Shown: positions 1 through 9,758, counted from the stretch's first letter. The stretch is 64,000 bases of DNA from Ureibacillus thermophilus (GCF_042657185.1 NZ_JBHSNN010000049.1), one strand, 5' to 3'. Made by a program: numbers and translations. Notes: a model not told the origin generated them from the letters alone.

Positions 1-1304
1 CCTTTGGAGATTGGGAAGTTCCTTTTGGCATTTTGTTTGTTGCTGATACTTTCTCTGTGTTAATGGTGCTCACAGCAAGCATTGTAACCATGTTATGTTT
101 GTTTTACGCCTTTTCTACAATTGAGAAAAGGCATGAAAATATGTACTTTTATTCATTTGTTTTACTCTTAGTAGCCGGTGTCAATGGCGCCTTCTTAACA
201 GGAGATATTTTTAACTTATTCGTTTGTTTTGAAGTAATGTTAATGTCTTCTTATGTGTTGGTGGCATTGGGCGGAGAAAAGGTTCAACTGCGGGAATCTA
301 TCAAATATGTGCTAATTAATGTAGTAGGTTCGTCTATTTTTTTGATTGCTCTAGCCTATTTATATGGAACGGTAAAAACATTGAACATGGCCCACATTGC
401 AGAGAGGGTTGCTGAAGTTGGGCAAGATCCCATGTTAACGACGGTTTCCCTCGTTTTATTGCTTGTTTTCAGTTTGAAGGCGGGTTTAGTACTCTTCTTC
501 TGGCTGCCCGGTTCTTACGTGGTTCCTCCTGCGGCAGTACAAGCGTTGTTTGCAGCCCTTCTTACAAAAGTTGGGGTTTATGCATTGATTCGCACGTTCA
601 CATTGATGTTCCCACATCGTCCAGAAGTAACCCATACAATTATCGGCGTTTTTGCCGGTTTAACGATCATTTTAGGATGTTTAGGGGCATTATCATCCCG
701 AAATGTATTACGAATTGCAGCATATAACATTGTGATTGCTGTGGGTTTCATTTTAATTGGGCTAGCTGTTGGTACGGAGATTGCGTTGGCAGGGGCTGTA
801 TTTTACTTAGTCCATGACATGGTGGCGAAAGCGTTGTTGTTCCTGTTAGTTGGGATGATGCTCTATTTAACCGGAGAGAAATTGATTGACTATATGAGTG
901 GGCTTATCCGAAATTATCCTTTGTTTGGATGGATTTATTTCTTGGCGATGCTGGCATTGGTCGGCATTCCTCCACTAAGCGGTTTTGTAGGGAAAGTGCT
1001 GATTGGCAAAGGGGCTATTGAGGCAGGTTCTTACATATTATTATTCCTTGGATTTGCTTCTAGTTTAGTAGTACTCTTTTCTTTATTAAAAATTTTCCTA
1101 AGCTCCTTCTTTGGGGAAACGATTATTACCAATGAAGACAAGAAGCCGTTTCCAGCAGCTTCGATGGCATCGCTTGTTGCCTTTTCCTTTTGCATTGCTG
1201 GAATTGGTATTGGAGCTGAAAAGTTATTAGTGTATGTACTAGATGCGGCCAATACGCTTGTTGATCCATCAGTCTATATTAATGCTGTTTTAAGGGAAAG
1301 TTAG
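1..1304 (+). CDS. mrpD: Mrp Na+/H+ antiporter subunit D (5' end outside window)
   Basis: Large membrane subunit of the multi-subunit Mrp cation/proton antiporter, homologous to the proton-pumping NuoM/N subunits of complex I. The frame is open to base 3 with MrpD-like residues (GDWEVPFGI) before the first TTG at 33, so the true start lies upstream and about 60-70 residues are missing. The rest is a series of hydrophobic helices typical of the proton-antiporter family, with a conserved membrane glutamate in a CFEVMLMSS context (Glu codon at 231-233). Followed at once by mrpE, F and G, so A, B and C are expected just upstream. Na+ and pH homeostasis is the known family role. Confidence 0.95.
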   Translation, partial: FGDWEVPFGILFVADTFSVLMVLTASIVTMLCLFYAFSTIEKRHENMYFYSFVLLLVAGVNGAFLTGDIFNLFVCFEVMLMSSYVLVALGGEKVQLRESIKYVLINVVGSSIFLIALAYLYGTVKTLNMAHIAERVAEVGQDPMLTTVSLVLLLVFSLKAGLVLFFWLPGSYVVPPAAVQALFAALLTKVGVYALIRTFTLMFPHRPEVTHTIIGVFAGLTIILGCLGALSSRNVLRIAAYNIVIAVGFILIGLAVGTEIALAGAVFYLVHDMVAKALLFLLVGMMLYLTGEKLIDYMSGLIRNYPLFGWIYFLAMLALVGIPPLSGFVGKVLIGKGAIEAGSYILLFLGFASSLVVLFSLLKIFLSSFFGETIITNEDKKPFPAASMASLVAFSFCIAGIGIGAEKLLVYVLDAANTLVDPSVYINAVLRES

Positions 1305-1312
1305 GGGGTGTA

Positions 1313-1801
1313 GTGGTGTTTTTTGCTCAATTTATATTAAATTTATTGATTGCCCTGCTTTGGCTGCTTTTAAAAGATGAGCCTACACCTACCCTTGCCA
1401 CTTTTAACACTGGATTTATCGTAGGTACTTTCATCCTTTATGTGATGCATCGATATTTTGGCACCCAGTTTTATCTAATTCGAGCAATGAAAATTTTTAA
1501 ACTTATCATTGTCTTCTTCCGAGAGTTGATTGTTTCCGGTTTTGTTGTCATGAAACAAGTGTTGACGCCAAATTTGAAGATTACACCAGGAATTTTTAAG
1601 TATGAAACGATTTTAAAGAAAGATTGGGAGGTAACAGCTCTTTCGCTGTTATTAACATTGACGCCCGGTTCCGTCGTGATGGAAGTATCGGAATCGGGAA
1701 ATGAGTTATATATTCATGCAATGGATATTGGACAGAAGGAAGATTTAATTCGTTCGTTGGGACGATTTGAAACGTTGATATTGGAGGTGTCCCGTGATTG
1801 A
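1313..1801 (+). CDS. mrpE: Mrp Na+/H+ antiporter subunit E
   Basis: 162 residues, the usual MrpE length. It has hydrophobic helices at the N-terminus and a C-terminal soluble part with the family-typical LTLTPGSVVMEVS stretch. The GTG start at 1313 lies 8 bases after the mrpD stop, behind AGGGGGTG. The stop overlaps the TTG start of mrpF. It is a small accessory subunit needed for assembly of the Mrp complex in the cytoplasmic membrane. Confidence 0.95.
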   Translation: MVFFAQFILNLLIALLWLLLKDEPTPTLATFNTGFIVGTFILYVMHRYFGTQFYLIRAMKIFKLIIVFFRELIVSGFVVMKQVLTPNLKITPGIFKYETILKKDWEVTALSLLLTLTPGSVVMEVSESGNELYIHAMDIGQKEDLIRSLGRFETLILEVSRD

Positions 1802-2082
1802 TTGATATTATATTGCTCATTTCTTTAACGTTGTTTATGGTTGCCAATGCAATGCATTTAGTCCGGGTGATTAAAGGCCCTTCAATGCCAGACAGAGCTA
1901 TAGCATTTGATATAATTGGCATCAATTTAATTTCTTCGATGGCGATCATCTCCATTTTATTAAAAACGACAGCTTTTTTAGAAGCGATCTTAATCATCGG
2001 GATTTTATCCTTTATTGGAACCATTGCCTTTTCCAAATATATCGAAAGGGGAGTTATTATTGAACGCAAGTCAGATTATTGA
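1798..2082 (+). CDS. mrpF: Mrp Na+/H+ antiporter subunit F
   Basis: 94 residues with three predicted membrane helices and the MrpF motif VIKGPSMPDRAIAFD near residue 24. It starts at TTG 1798, overlapping the mrpE stop by four bases (TTGA), with GGAGGTG at 1784-1790 as ribosome site. The overlap suggests translational coupling within the operon. Small integral subunit of the Mrp antiporter. Confidence 0.94.
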   Translation: MIDIILLISLTLFMVANAMHLVRVIKGPSMPDRAIAFDIIGINLISSMAIISILLKTTAFLEAILIIGILSFIGTIAFSKYIERGVIIERKSDY

Positions 2083-2449
2083 GTGGATTTGCGCCCTTAT
2101 TATTCTGATGGGGTCCATTATTAGCGTCATTAGCGCCTTTGGAATGCTGCGTTTGCCTGATGTATATACCAGGGCTCATGCGATTGCAAAAAGCGCAACG
2201 TTAGGGGTTCTATTTTGTCTTATCGCTTCATTCTTTTATATATGGGTGCAAGATGGATATTTTAGCGTTCGATTAATCTTAGGGATTCTATTTGTATTTA
2301 TCACTTCTCCTGTAGCTACCCATCTCATCATCCGAGCTGCCTATCGCTCAGGCGTACCATTAGCGGAAGGCTCCGGCGAAGATGAATTAAAGCCGATATT
2401 GTTTGGCGATAAAGATGCAGAGCGAGCAAATAATAACTTGAATGTCTAA
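2060..2449 (+). CDS. mrpG: Mrp Na+/H+ antiporter subunit G
   Basis: Small three-helix subunit, last gene of the mrp operon. The frame is open from 2015, but TTG 2060 is the better start: AAAGGGGAG at 2045-2053 is correctly spaced and the product (129 residues) begins like other MrpG proteins. The motif GMLRLPDVYTRAHA is diagnostic of the family. It overlaps the end of mrpF by 23 bases. The C-terminus is a hydrophilic acidic tail. Confidence 0.93.
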   Translation: MNASQIIEWICALIILMGSIISVISAFGMLRLPDVYTRAHAIAKSATLGVLFCLIASFFYIWVQDGYFSVRLILGILFVFITSPVATHLIIRAAYRSGVPLAEGSGEDELKPILFGDKDAERANNNLNV

Positions 2450-2513
2450 TGGGAAATCAATAATATATTGAATGAACATTTCGTGAATACAGAATAGAAT
2501 TGAGCGGACGATA

Positions 2514-3329
2514 TTGAAAAAGTTACTGAAACTACTATTGTTGATGATTGCTCTCTATGTATTTTTATACGCCAATAATCATTGGATCGTGATGACAGAA
2601 AGAATTTATGAATCTGAAAAAATACCGGAATCCTTTGATGGCTTTCGAATCACCCAAGTGTCTGACTTGCATGATGCTTTGTTTGGCGAAAATCAGGACA
2701 AACTGATTAAAAAAGTGAAAAAGACAAATCCTGATGCGATTTTTATTACAGGTGATTTAATTGACAGCAATCGTTATCATTTGGACCAAAGTTTAATGGC
2801 GGTTCGTGAATTTGTAAAAATTGCGGATGTCTATTACGTTTTGGGCAACCATGAAGTCGCCATCAATCAAGTTTCGAAAATTTATGAGGCTCTTGAAAAA
2901 CTGGGCGTGTATATTTTGCCGAACGCAGCTGTATGGATTGAACGGAATGGGGAAAGAATAGCCGTTGCCGGTATCGAAGATCCATTAAATGGCGTTGATA
3001 CAGAAAGAATGCTGGACATGGCTTTAGCCAATGTTCCGAAAGATGCATTTACCGTACTGCTTGCCCATCGCCCAGAAAAGTTTGATATATACGTGAAAAA
3101 TGAAATTGATTTCGTCTTTACCGGTCATGCCCATGGTGGACAGGTTCGGATTCCTTTTGTAGGGGGAATCATTGCACCGGGACAAGGATTTTTCCCTAAA
3201 TATACAGCAGGGTTTTACGAAGAGAATCACACGACGATGAATGTCAGCAGAGGTTTGGGCAATAGCATGGCCCCTTTCCGAATTTTTAACTTCCCTGAAA
3301 TTGTAGTGGTGGAGTTGAAGACGAAATAA
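2514..3329 (+). CDS. Membrane-anchored metallophosphoesterase (YkuE/YaeI-like)
   Basis: 271 residues. An N-terminal membrane helix (about residues 3-22) precedes a calcineurin-like phosphoesterase domain. Metal-ligand motifs are in order: D51-L-H53, GD near residue 79, GNHE near 111, and GHAHGGQ near 204. YkuE-type relatives are binuclear metal phosphodiesterases outside the membrane; the substrate here cannot be told. TTG start at 2514 with a weak ribosome site. Monocistronic, followed by a hairpin terminator. Confidence 0.85.
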   Translation: MKKLLKLLLLMIALYVFLYANNHWIVMTERIYESEKIPESFDGFRITQVSDLHDALFGENQDKLIKKVKKTNPDAIFITGDLIDSNRYHLDQSLMAVREFVKIADVYYVLGNHEVAINQVSKIYEALEKLGVYILPNAAVWIERNGERIAVAGIEDPLNGVDTERMLDMALANVPKDAFTVLLAHRPEKFDIYVKNEIDFVFTGHAHGGQVRIPFVGGIIAPGQGFFPKYTAGFYEENHTTMNVSRGLGNSMAPFRIFNFPEIVVVELKTK

Positions 3330-3344
3330 CGATAATGGGTGAAA

Positions 3345-3390
3345 AGGGGGCGTCTGAAAAGACATTTTGAGACGCCTCCTTTATATTTTT
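3345..3390 (+). terminator. Intrinsic terminator with a family-A-type hairpin
   Basis: GGGGGCGTCT at 3346-3355 pairs with AGACGCCTCC at 3370-3379 and is followed by a T-rich tract. The sequence matches the terminal hairpin of the family A repeats (18476, 31515, 39630, 63024), here without the rest of the repeat. Confidence 0.8.
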
Positions 3391-3466
3391 TATTTGCCCA
3401 AGCCAGTTTTTTTATTAAGATTGTAATTAGATTTTCCCATGGAATTTAGCAAAGGAGATTATACGG

Positions 3467-3757
3467 ATGAATATTATCAATTTTAAGATGGAAGAATTGG
3501 TGGATCCGACAGGGATTATTCAAGGGAAACGGTATGAATTTTTGGTGGATGTAGAAGTGGATGAAGAGGATGAACTTTATTCAGAAGCAGGTACGCAAAT
3601 CCGGCTGCTTATAGGAGATGAAGGGGAAGGTCCGTTTATTATCAACTATTTCATTATGGATAAAAAAGATGAACATTATATTGAACTGGCGCTAGAGGAA
3701 GAAGAGGAACAATATCTTTTAGCTTTCTGTAAGGAACAATTAGAAAGTGAAGAGTAG
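3467..3757 (+). CDS. Small acidic protein, DUF6509-like
   Basis: 96 residues, strongly acidic with runs of Glu near the C-terminus. The N-terminal pattern (VDPTGIIQGKRYEF...DVEVDEEDELY) matches the DUF6509 family of Bacillales, sometimes mislabelled pullulanase. No membrane segment or catalytic motif is visible; function unknown. ATG at 3467 is preceded by AAAGGAG. Stands alone between two terminators. Confidence 0.65.
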   Translation: MNIINFKMEELVDPTGIIQGKRYEFLVDVEVDEEDELYSEAGTQIRLLIGDEGEGPFIINYFIMDKKDEHYIELALEEEEEQYLLAFCKEQLESEE

Positions 3758-3792
3758 CGAAGTAGTATTTCCTATAGCTGATAAGTTATGAA

Positions 3793-3828
3793 ATATCATC
3801 CAAAAGGATTTTGGGTGATATTTTTTTA
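3793..3828 (+). terminator. Intrinsic terminator
   Basis: 13-base arms 3793-3805 and 3809-3821 (one G-U pair) followed by seven T. Ends the DUF6509-like transcript. Confidence 0.85.
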
Positions 3829-4037
3829 ATAAATTAAAGAAATTGTATGATTATGATTGAACTTTTCTTCCAAAATCTTTAATCTAATAATTTCTTACGT
3901 TCTTGAGACATATATAGTATAATAGGTTCACAAAATATTCAGATTATTTTAAAATATTAGTATAATAAATTGAGTTATAACTATTATAAAGAAGGATTTT
4001 GCTGCGAAAATGTTTGTTCGTAAAGGGGATGGAGAGA

Positions 4038-5222
4038 GTGACGATACTGAAAGATTTAAAAATTTTAGATTTCTCATCAATGCTTCCAGGGGTTTTTGCA
4101 ACAATGATGTTTGCTGATTTCGGCGCGGATGTCATTCATGTGGAATCCACAAGAAGAGTGGATTTGATGCGCATTATGCCTCCGTATGATGAAAATAAAG
4201 AATCCTATGTGCATCAACATTTAAATCGTTCCAAAAAATCAATTAAATTGAACTTAAAGACAAAAGAAGCGGTGGAGATTGTAAAAAAATTAATTCAGGA
4301 ATATGACATTGTTGTTGAAGGATTTCGCCCGGGAGTGATGGAACGCCTAGGTCTCGATTATGAGTCGCTGAAAAAGGTTAATCCAAAAATTATTTATTGT
4401 TCCATTACAGGATATGGACAAACAGGACCGTACCGCAACCGTCCAGGGCATGATAATAACTATTTATCCATTTCAGGCATTCTTGACTATTCCCGCCACA
4501 AAGGCAAAAAACCGGTTTCCATGGGGGTGCAAATTGCAGATATAGCTGGGGGCACATTGCATGCAGCAATTGGTATTCTTGCATCTGCACTGCATCGGGA
4601 AAAAACCGGGGAAGGAAAATATATTGATATTTCCATGACCGATGCGGTATTTACGATGAATGCGTTGTATGGAACCGCTTATTTAGGCACAGGGGAATTG
4701 CCAAAGCCGGAAGAAGAAATTTTAAATGGCGGCACGTTTTATGATTACTACGAAACGAAGGATGGCCGATATTTCTCCGTCGGCAGTTTAGAGCCCCATT
4801 TCCGCAAACTATTATGTGAGGCGTTGGATATTCCTGAATTAATTCAAAGCACTTTTAATGATTCTACGTATACGCAAAAACGGTTTAAAGAAGCGGTAAA
4901 AGACGCATTCTTGACAAAAACGTTTGATGAATGGCTGGAAGTGTTTAATGAAGATTTTGAAGGCTGTGTGGAGCCGGTTCTTAACTTTGAAGAAGCTTGC
5001 AATCATCCTCAAATTCGCGCACGCCAGATGATTGTAGATGTGCCTAAAGAAGACGGCACAACCCAAAAACAAATCGGCACAGCCATTAAATTTGAAGGGG
5101 TGGAACCAACTTATAAATTTGTCGGCGCCAAAGTGGGAGAACATACAGATGACATTTTGAAATCTCTTGGCTATTCCGATGACGAAATTAAATCTTTCCA
5201 TGAAAATGGTGTGCTTGAATAA
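4038..5222 (+). CDS. CaiB/BaiF family CoA-transferase (class III)
   Basis: About 395 residues, normal for family III CoA-transferases, which move CoA between carboxylic acids. Seen: N-terminal LDFSSMLPGVFATMMFADFGADVIHVE, the conserved NRSKKSIKLNLK segment, the GYGQTGPYR loop, and the DISMTDAV region. The start is chosen at GTG 4038 because AAGGGG (4023-4028) then has good spacing; ATG 4029 is in frame but sits on the ribosome site. TATAAT near 3961 is a possible -10. Substrate unknown; alpha-methylacyl-CoA racemase is the other common activity of the fold. No pathway neighbours. Confidence 0.88.
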   Translation: MTILKDLKILDFSSMLPGVFATMMFADFGADVIHVESTRRVDLMRIMPPYDENKESYVHQHLNRSKKSIKLNLKTKEAVEIVKKLIQEYDIVVEGFRPGVMERLGLDYESLKKVNPKIIYCSITGYGQTGPYRNRPGHDNNYLSISGILDYSRHKGKKPVSMGVQIADIAGGTLHAAIGILASALHREKTGEGKYIDISMTDAVFTMNALYGTAYLGTGELPKPEEEILNGGTFYDYYETKDGRYFSVGSLEPHFRKLLCEALDIPELIQSTFNDSTYTQKRFKEAVKDAFLTKTFDEWLEVFNEDFEGCVEPVLNFEEACNHPQIRARQMIVDVPKEDGTTQKQIGTAIKFEGVEPTYKFVGAKVGEHTDDILKSLGYSDDEIKSFHENGVLE

Positions 5223-5227
5223 AAAAT

Positions 5228-5266
5228 GTCCCAAAGGTAATGACTAATTACTTTTGGGACGTTTTC
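5228..5266. terminator. Bidirectional terminator between convergent genes
   Basis: Arms 5228-5240 and 5248-5260 (GTCCCAAAGGTAA and its complement, with one G-U) are flanked by A-rich and T-rich tracts. The right arm overlaps the stop codon of the minus-strand gene. Confidence 0.8.
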
Positions 5267-6714
5267 TTTTCCATAAAGCTTACGACAAAATCCCGCAAGT
5301 CTTCAAAGTCCTCTTGAAGCATTAAATATTTTTTATAAATGCTCATCAACTGCTCAAAAAGTTCAAATTGTTCTGTAGCAAAAAAAGTTTTCAACAGGTT
5401 GCATACATGGGTGGAAGTCATACGGGCAATTGGATAGAGGGGACTTTCTGCTTCTTTATATTGCTCCAGCCATTTTTCAATGGATTGCATAACGTGTTGA
5501 TGGGATTGATCGACGATGTAGGCAATATTTCGCTGCACGGCTGCTTCAATTTTCAAAAGCAAATCTTTATTGAATGCCTCTGTATTTAAACATTCATAAA
5601 TGCTTGTACAGGAAGCGATTTCGTATTCCTTCAATAATTGCAGCACATCTCCATATTGACCTTTCTTGACAAGGGCATCAATCACAATAAAGAAGATTTG
5701 TTCCAGATAGTTCTGGTCATACCGTTTGACTAAAGATTCCGGTTCCGGTTTTAAATTCGGCAGCACTTTTCCATAATCAATCAATAATTCAATGGAATGA
5801 TTAATTAAACGGTCATTCGTAATTAAATACTTGCCATATGCAATCGTTTTTTCCGTATCTCCATGTTTTGCACCATCCACCGCCAAAATATAAGATAATA
5901 GCGTTTCTTCTTTCTCTGTCAACGCCCACTCTCCGGCTTCCCATGTTTTGACCACTTCTGCAATCAGTTTGTGGATTTTTTTATAATGGCGTTTTCCCCC
6001 TATGAAATGAAGGGAGATATTTAATAAATGAAATTCTTTAAGCACATAAGAACGCGGGTTTTTATAATCAATTTTTTGAATGAAGTGATTCATCGTTGAA
6101 ATGACTTGGCTTTGGGTCATAAATGATTGTATGTATTGTTTAAATTGGTTGATTAAATCAAGAGGATTTTGAATGGTATGTAATGGCGCCTGCAAAAAAA
6201 CAGAGTAAATTTTTTTAGCATACAAATAACGCCAAAAATCAATTTTATGATTATACAGAATATGTATAAGATATTTTTTTCCGATTTTATAGAAATAGAT
6301 TTCGTTTAATTTTGAAATGGATTTAGAGTATTCGGTTTTTTTTCCAAAAACCAGTTCGATAAAATGGGAAAAGTTGAATACATTTTTCATTAAAGCATGT
6401 TCAAAAATAATGTTTTTGCTCGTTGCGGAAGAGAAGAAGGCATCCAGTTTACTTTGCACATTGTTTAGATCAATGTTCGATGAACGAAACATTTCCAGGG
6501 TAAATAAATCGAGTTTTCCCCAGTGCTGTTTAATGGATTGAAAAAGGACATTAGCTGCTTCTGATTTTTTGAGAATAATCTGGTCAAGGGGAAGGATGCT
6601 GCCAAAAATCTCTTCATCTTCATCATAACCGCCGAATTGTTGAAGAGCTTTTTCAAAAGAATCTCCTATTTGTCCTTTCGTTTGCAGAAAGAGTTGTTCA
6701 TCGAATTTGATCAT
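5248..6714 (-). CDS. Uncharacterised helical protein (488 aa)
   Basis: 488-residue soluble protein with no signal peptide or membrane helix and no motif I recognise. Composition (many Leu, Lys, Glu, Tyr) and spacing of hydrophobics suggest an all-helical protein, possibly with TPR-like solenoid parts. ATG at 6714; no strong ribosome site. Single gene convergent with the CoA-transferase and divergent from the AEC transporter. Confidence 0.7.
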   Translation of the reverse strand: MIKFDEQLFLQTKGQIGDSFEKALQQFGGYDEDEEIFGSILPLDQIILKKSEAANVLFQSIKQHWGKLDLFTLEMFRSSNIDLNNVQSKLDAFFSSATSKNIIFEHALMKNVFNFSHFIELVFGKKTEYSKSISKLNEIYFYKIGKKYLIHILYNHKIDFWRYLYAKKIYSVFLQAPLHTIQNPLDLINQFKQYIQSFMTQSQVISTMNHFIQKIDYKNPRSYVLKEFHLLNISLHFIGGKRHYKKIHKLIAEVVKTWEAGEWALTEKEETLLSYILAVDGAKHGDTEKTIAYGKYLITNDRLINHSIELLIDYGKVLPNLKPEPESLVKRYDQNYLEQIFFIVIDALVKKGQYGDVLQLLKEYEIASCTSIYECLNTEAFNKDLLLKIEAAVQRNIAYIVDQSHQHVMQSIEKWLEQYKEAESPLYPIARMTSTHVCNLLKTFFATEQFELFEQLMSIYKKYLMLQEDFEDLRDFVVSFMEKKTSQK

Positions 6715-6906
6715 TCTTCGCTTCCCCCTAAAGTCACTTCATTAGATAATTCCAAAATGAGGTACCATTTCTAAATTAAACTGTTCAAGGAAGAAATGTA
6801 AAGACTTTAATTGGATTTTTCCTTTTTGATGGATTCTTTAGTATAATGTAATATTATCCTTTATCAATCTAATAGAGCATTCATTATTTTAAGAGAGGTC
6901 GCAAAT

Positions 6907-7836
6907 ATGCAATACCTATCGATGATATTTTTCCAAATCGTAGCGCCGATTCTTGTTCTTCTTGTAGTAGGAGCTATCTTACAAAAGAAATTTCATTTTA
7001 ACTTAAAAGCGTTGTCTCAGCTTGTTACATACTGTTTCATGCCAGCAGCGGTGTTTGTCAATATATATGAAACGTCTATCAGCATGTCAGTACTTGCCCA
7101 AGTGGCGGGTTTTATTGTTTTATTTATTGGCAGTCAAATGATGATGAGTCATTATGTGGCGAAACTGCTTGGGCTTAATCGTTCTGAATCTGCAGTGTTT
7201 AAAAATAGTATCGTGCTCATTAACTCCGGGAACTATGGCATTCCGGTGGCGCAAATGGTGTTTGCCCAGCAGCCCATTGGCGTTGCCATTCAAGTGATTC
7301 TCGTAATCTTTCAAAATATGACGACTTATACTTACGGGTTGTACAATTTAATCTCTGCAACAAAATCGGGATTAGAAATTGTAAAAGACTTTTTAAAGAT
7401 GCCGATTGTCCATGCATTGACGCTTGGCATCATTTTAAATGTAGCAGACTTTGAAATTCCGCAAACCTTCCGAATTCCATTAGACCATGTGGCGGATGGG
7501 TTTGTTGCCGTTGCGTTAATTACTCTCGGAGCGCAGTTGTCTCAGCTTGAAATGCGCACAATGCTCAATAAAACCATTATTACAAGCTGTTTTATGCGCC
7601 TCGTGGTAGGGCCAGCCATTGCGCTTCTAGTTATTTATCTTCTTGGCATCGATGGCGTTGTGGCCAAATCTTTATTAATTGCAAGCTCCTTTCCAACTTC
7701 CCGCAACAGTTCCAGCCTTGCTTTGGAATATGATGTGGAGTCTAACACAGCAGCTCAAACCGTATTATTCTCAACCATTGTCAGCTGCATTACTGTGACC
7801 ATTGTAATTTATTTATCTAATCTACTTTTTGGGTAA
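6907..7836 (+). CDS. AEC family (auxin efflux carrier-like) transporter
   Basis: 309 residues with about ten hydrophobic helices. The N-terminal motif PILVLLVVGAILQKK and the central N-SGNYGIPV motif (near residue 103) are typical of AEC transporters, which export or import small carboxylates or amino acids. ATG at 6907 preceded by AGAGAGG. Gene stands alone between a divergent orphan and ftsH. Substrate not predictable. Confidence 0.85.
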   Translation: MQYLSMIFFQIVAPILVLLVVGAILQKKFHFNLKALSQLVTYCFMPAAVFVNIYETSISMSVLAQVAGFIVLFIGSQMMMSHYVAKLLGLNRSESAVFKNSIVLINSGNYGIPVAQMVFAQQPIGVAIQVILVIFQNMTTYTYGLYNLISATKSGLEIVKDFLKMPIVHALTLGIILNVADFEIPQTFRIPLDHVADGFVAVALITLGAQLSQLEMRTMLNKTIITSCFMRLVVGPAIALLVIYLLGIDGVVAKSLLIASSFPTSRNSSSLALEYDVESNTAAQTVLFSTIVSCITVTIVIYLSNLLFG

Positions 7837-7930
7837 GTGAAGGTTAAATAAAAGTTCAAAAACTGTTTCGCTATTAAGTGTAAACATTTGTAAACTAATA
7901 GTATAGAAGAAAAAAAGGATGTGAGCTGCT

Positions 7931-9751
7931 ATGAAAGAAAAGCAACCTCAAAATCGTTCTCTAACATACTATTTTTTTATCTTAATGGCGATTGTGTTAT
8001 TAAATGCCCTCATTTTTCCGGGCATTCAGAAGCAAAAAGTAGAAGAAGTGGACTATGGCTCTTTCCTTCAAATGGTTGAAGACGGGAAAGTGAAAAACGT
8101 AACGATTCAAGATGATGCCATTACATTCACGGAAAAAGACAATAAAGATGTCATTTATAAAACAGGTGTGGTTGAAGATGCAAAATTAGTGGACCGGCTA
8201 TATGAAGCCAAAGTACCGTTTACAAAAACCATTCCAAATGAATTTTCGCCTTTAATTCGATTCATTTTATTATGGATTGTTCCATTTTTGATTATTTTGC
8301 TCCTTGGAAGTTTCTTAACACGGGGACTTCGCCAATCGAGGGCGGATGTATTAACCTTTGGTAAATCCAATGCAAAAATCTATGTGGAATCTGAAACAGG
8401 AAAAAGTTTTAATGATGTAGCAGGGCAAGATGAGGCAAAAGAAGCCTTAAAAGAAATCGTAGACTTTTTGCATAATCCCGAAAAATACCGGCAAGTGGGA
8501 GCAAAACTTCCAAAAGGGGTTTTGTTGGTTGGACCTCCAGGAACGGGGAAAACATTGATTGCCAAAGCGGTTGCTGGGGAAGCGAAAGTGCCGTTCTTTA
8601 CCATTTCCGGTTCCGAGTTTGTTGAAATGTTTGTGGGAATGGGGGCTGCTCGCGTCCGTGATTTGTTTAAGCAAGCCCAAGAAAAAGCGCCATGCATTGT
8701 GTTTATTGATGAAATTGATGCTATCGGGAAAAAACGGGGCGTTAATTTAACCCAAGGAAATGATGAACGGGAACAAACTTTAAATCAATTGTTATATGAA
8801 ATGGATGGTTTTGATTCGAGCAAAGGCGTGGTGATTTTAGCAGCAACGAACCGTCCTGAAGTGTTGGACCAAGCCCTTTTGCGTCCTGGAAGATTCGACC
8901 GGCGCATTCCCCTTGAACTGCCTGATTTAAATGGAAGGGAAGCCATCTTAAATGTTCATTTGAAAAAGGTGGCCAAAGACGACAATATTGATGTTGCGGC
9001 TATTGCCAAAGCAACACCGGGGGCATCAGGAGCTGATCTTGCAAATATCGTCAACGAAGCCGCTTTAAGAGCAGTGAGAATGGGACGTACGAAAGTCATT
9101 CAAGAAGACCTTGAAGAAGCAGTGGAAATCACCATTGCAGGATATAGACGAAAAAGTAAAATTCTGTCTCCGCAAGAGAAGAAAATTGTGGCTTACCACG
9201 AAATTGGACATGCCATTGTTGCAGCGAAACAGTCACATTCTGCTCCGGTGCAAAAAATCACCATTATTCCGCGCACTTCTGGAGCTTTAGGCTATACAAT
9301 GCAAGTGGAAGAAGAAGAACGTTATTTGCTTTCAAAAGAAGAGCTTTTTAACAAAATTGTGACATTGACTGGCGGAAGAACGGCGGAAGAAATTGTTTTC
9401 CAATCTGTTACTTCAGGTGCTGCCAACGATATTGAACAAGCGACAAAATTGGCGAGGGCGATGGTGACCCGCTATGGCATGAGCGAGCATTTTGGCATGA
9501 TGGGACTTGAAACAGTGTCCAATGTATATTTAGGCGGGGATAGTTCCCTCATCTGTTCCGATGAAACGGCAGCCAAAATCGATGAAGAAGTGCAAAACAT
9601 TATAGAAAGTGCCCATGAAAAAGCGCGCCAAATTCTTACAGAAAACATCGACAAGCTTCACGAATTAGCTGCGTATTTGCTAGAAAAAGAAACAATCAGC
9701 GGCGAAGAATTCATGAGCATTTTAGAAAATGAATCCGTGGTTAGCCAATAA
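7931..9751 (+). CDS. ftsH: ATP-dependent zinc metalloprotease FtsH, non-canonical type
   Basis: 606-residue membrane AAA+ protease that degrades membrane and regulatory proteins. Two N-terminal membrane helices (about 12-30 and 108-128) flank the extracytoplasmic domain. Walker A GPPGTGKT is at 201-208, Walker B IVFIDE at 256-261, the second region of homology around 304-321, zinc-protease HEIGH at 423-427, and the third ligand is Asp500. It is HEIGH where HEAGH is usual. Loop sequences (GVNLTQGNDEREQT, YEMDGFDSSKG) look closer to clostridial FtsH than to the Bacillus housekeeping protein, and no tilS-hpt neighbours are present. It may therefore be a second copy. Ribosome site AAAAGGATGTGAG. 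Confidence 0.9.
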   Translation: MKEKQPQNRSLTYYFFILMAIVLLNALIFPGIQKQKVEEVDYGSFLQMVEDGKVKNVTIQDDAITFTEKDNKDVIYKTGVVEDAKLVDRLYEAKVPFTKTIPNEFSPLIRFILLWIVPFLIILLLGSFLTRGLRQSRADVLTFGKSNAKIYVESETGKSFNDVAGQDEAKEALKEIVDFLHNPEKYRQVGAKLPKGVLLVGPPGTGKTLIAKAVAGEAKVPFFTISGSEFVEMFVGMGAARVRDLFKQAQEKAPCIVFIDEIDAIGKKRGVNLTQGNDEREQTLNQLLYEMDGFDSSKGVVILAATNRPEVLDQALLRPGRFDRRIPLELPDLNGREAILNVHLKKVAKDDNIDVAAIAKATPGASGADLANIVNEAALRAVRMGRTKVIQEDLEEAVEITIAGYRRKSKILSPQEKKIVAYHEIGHAIVAAKQSHSAPVQKITIIPRTSGALGYTMQVEEEERYLLSKEELFNKIVTLTGGRTAEEIVFQSVTSGAANDIEQATKLARAMVTRYGMSEHFGMMGLETVSNVYLGGDSSLICSDETAAKIDEEVQNIIESAHEKARQILTENIDKLHELAAYLLEKETISGEEFMSILENESVVSQ

Positions 9752-9758
9752 ATATATA

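Noticed and set aside
1596..2069. 157-codon minus-strand ORF across mrpE/F
   Set aside because: Antisense to a clear mrp operon; no ribosome site and no protein-like pattern.
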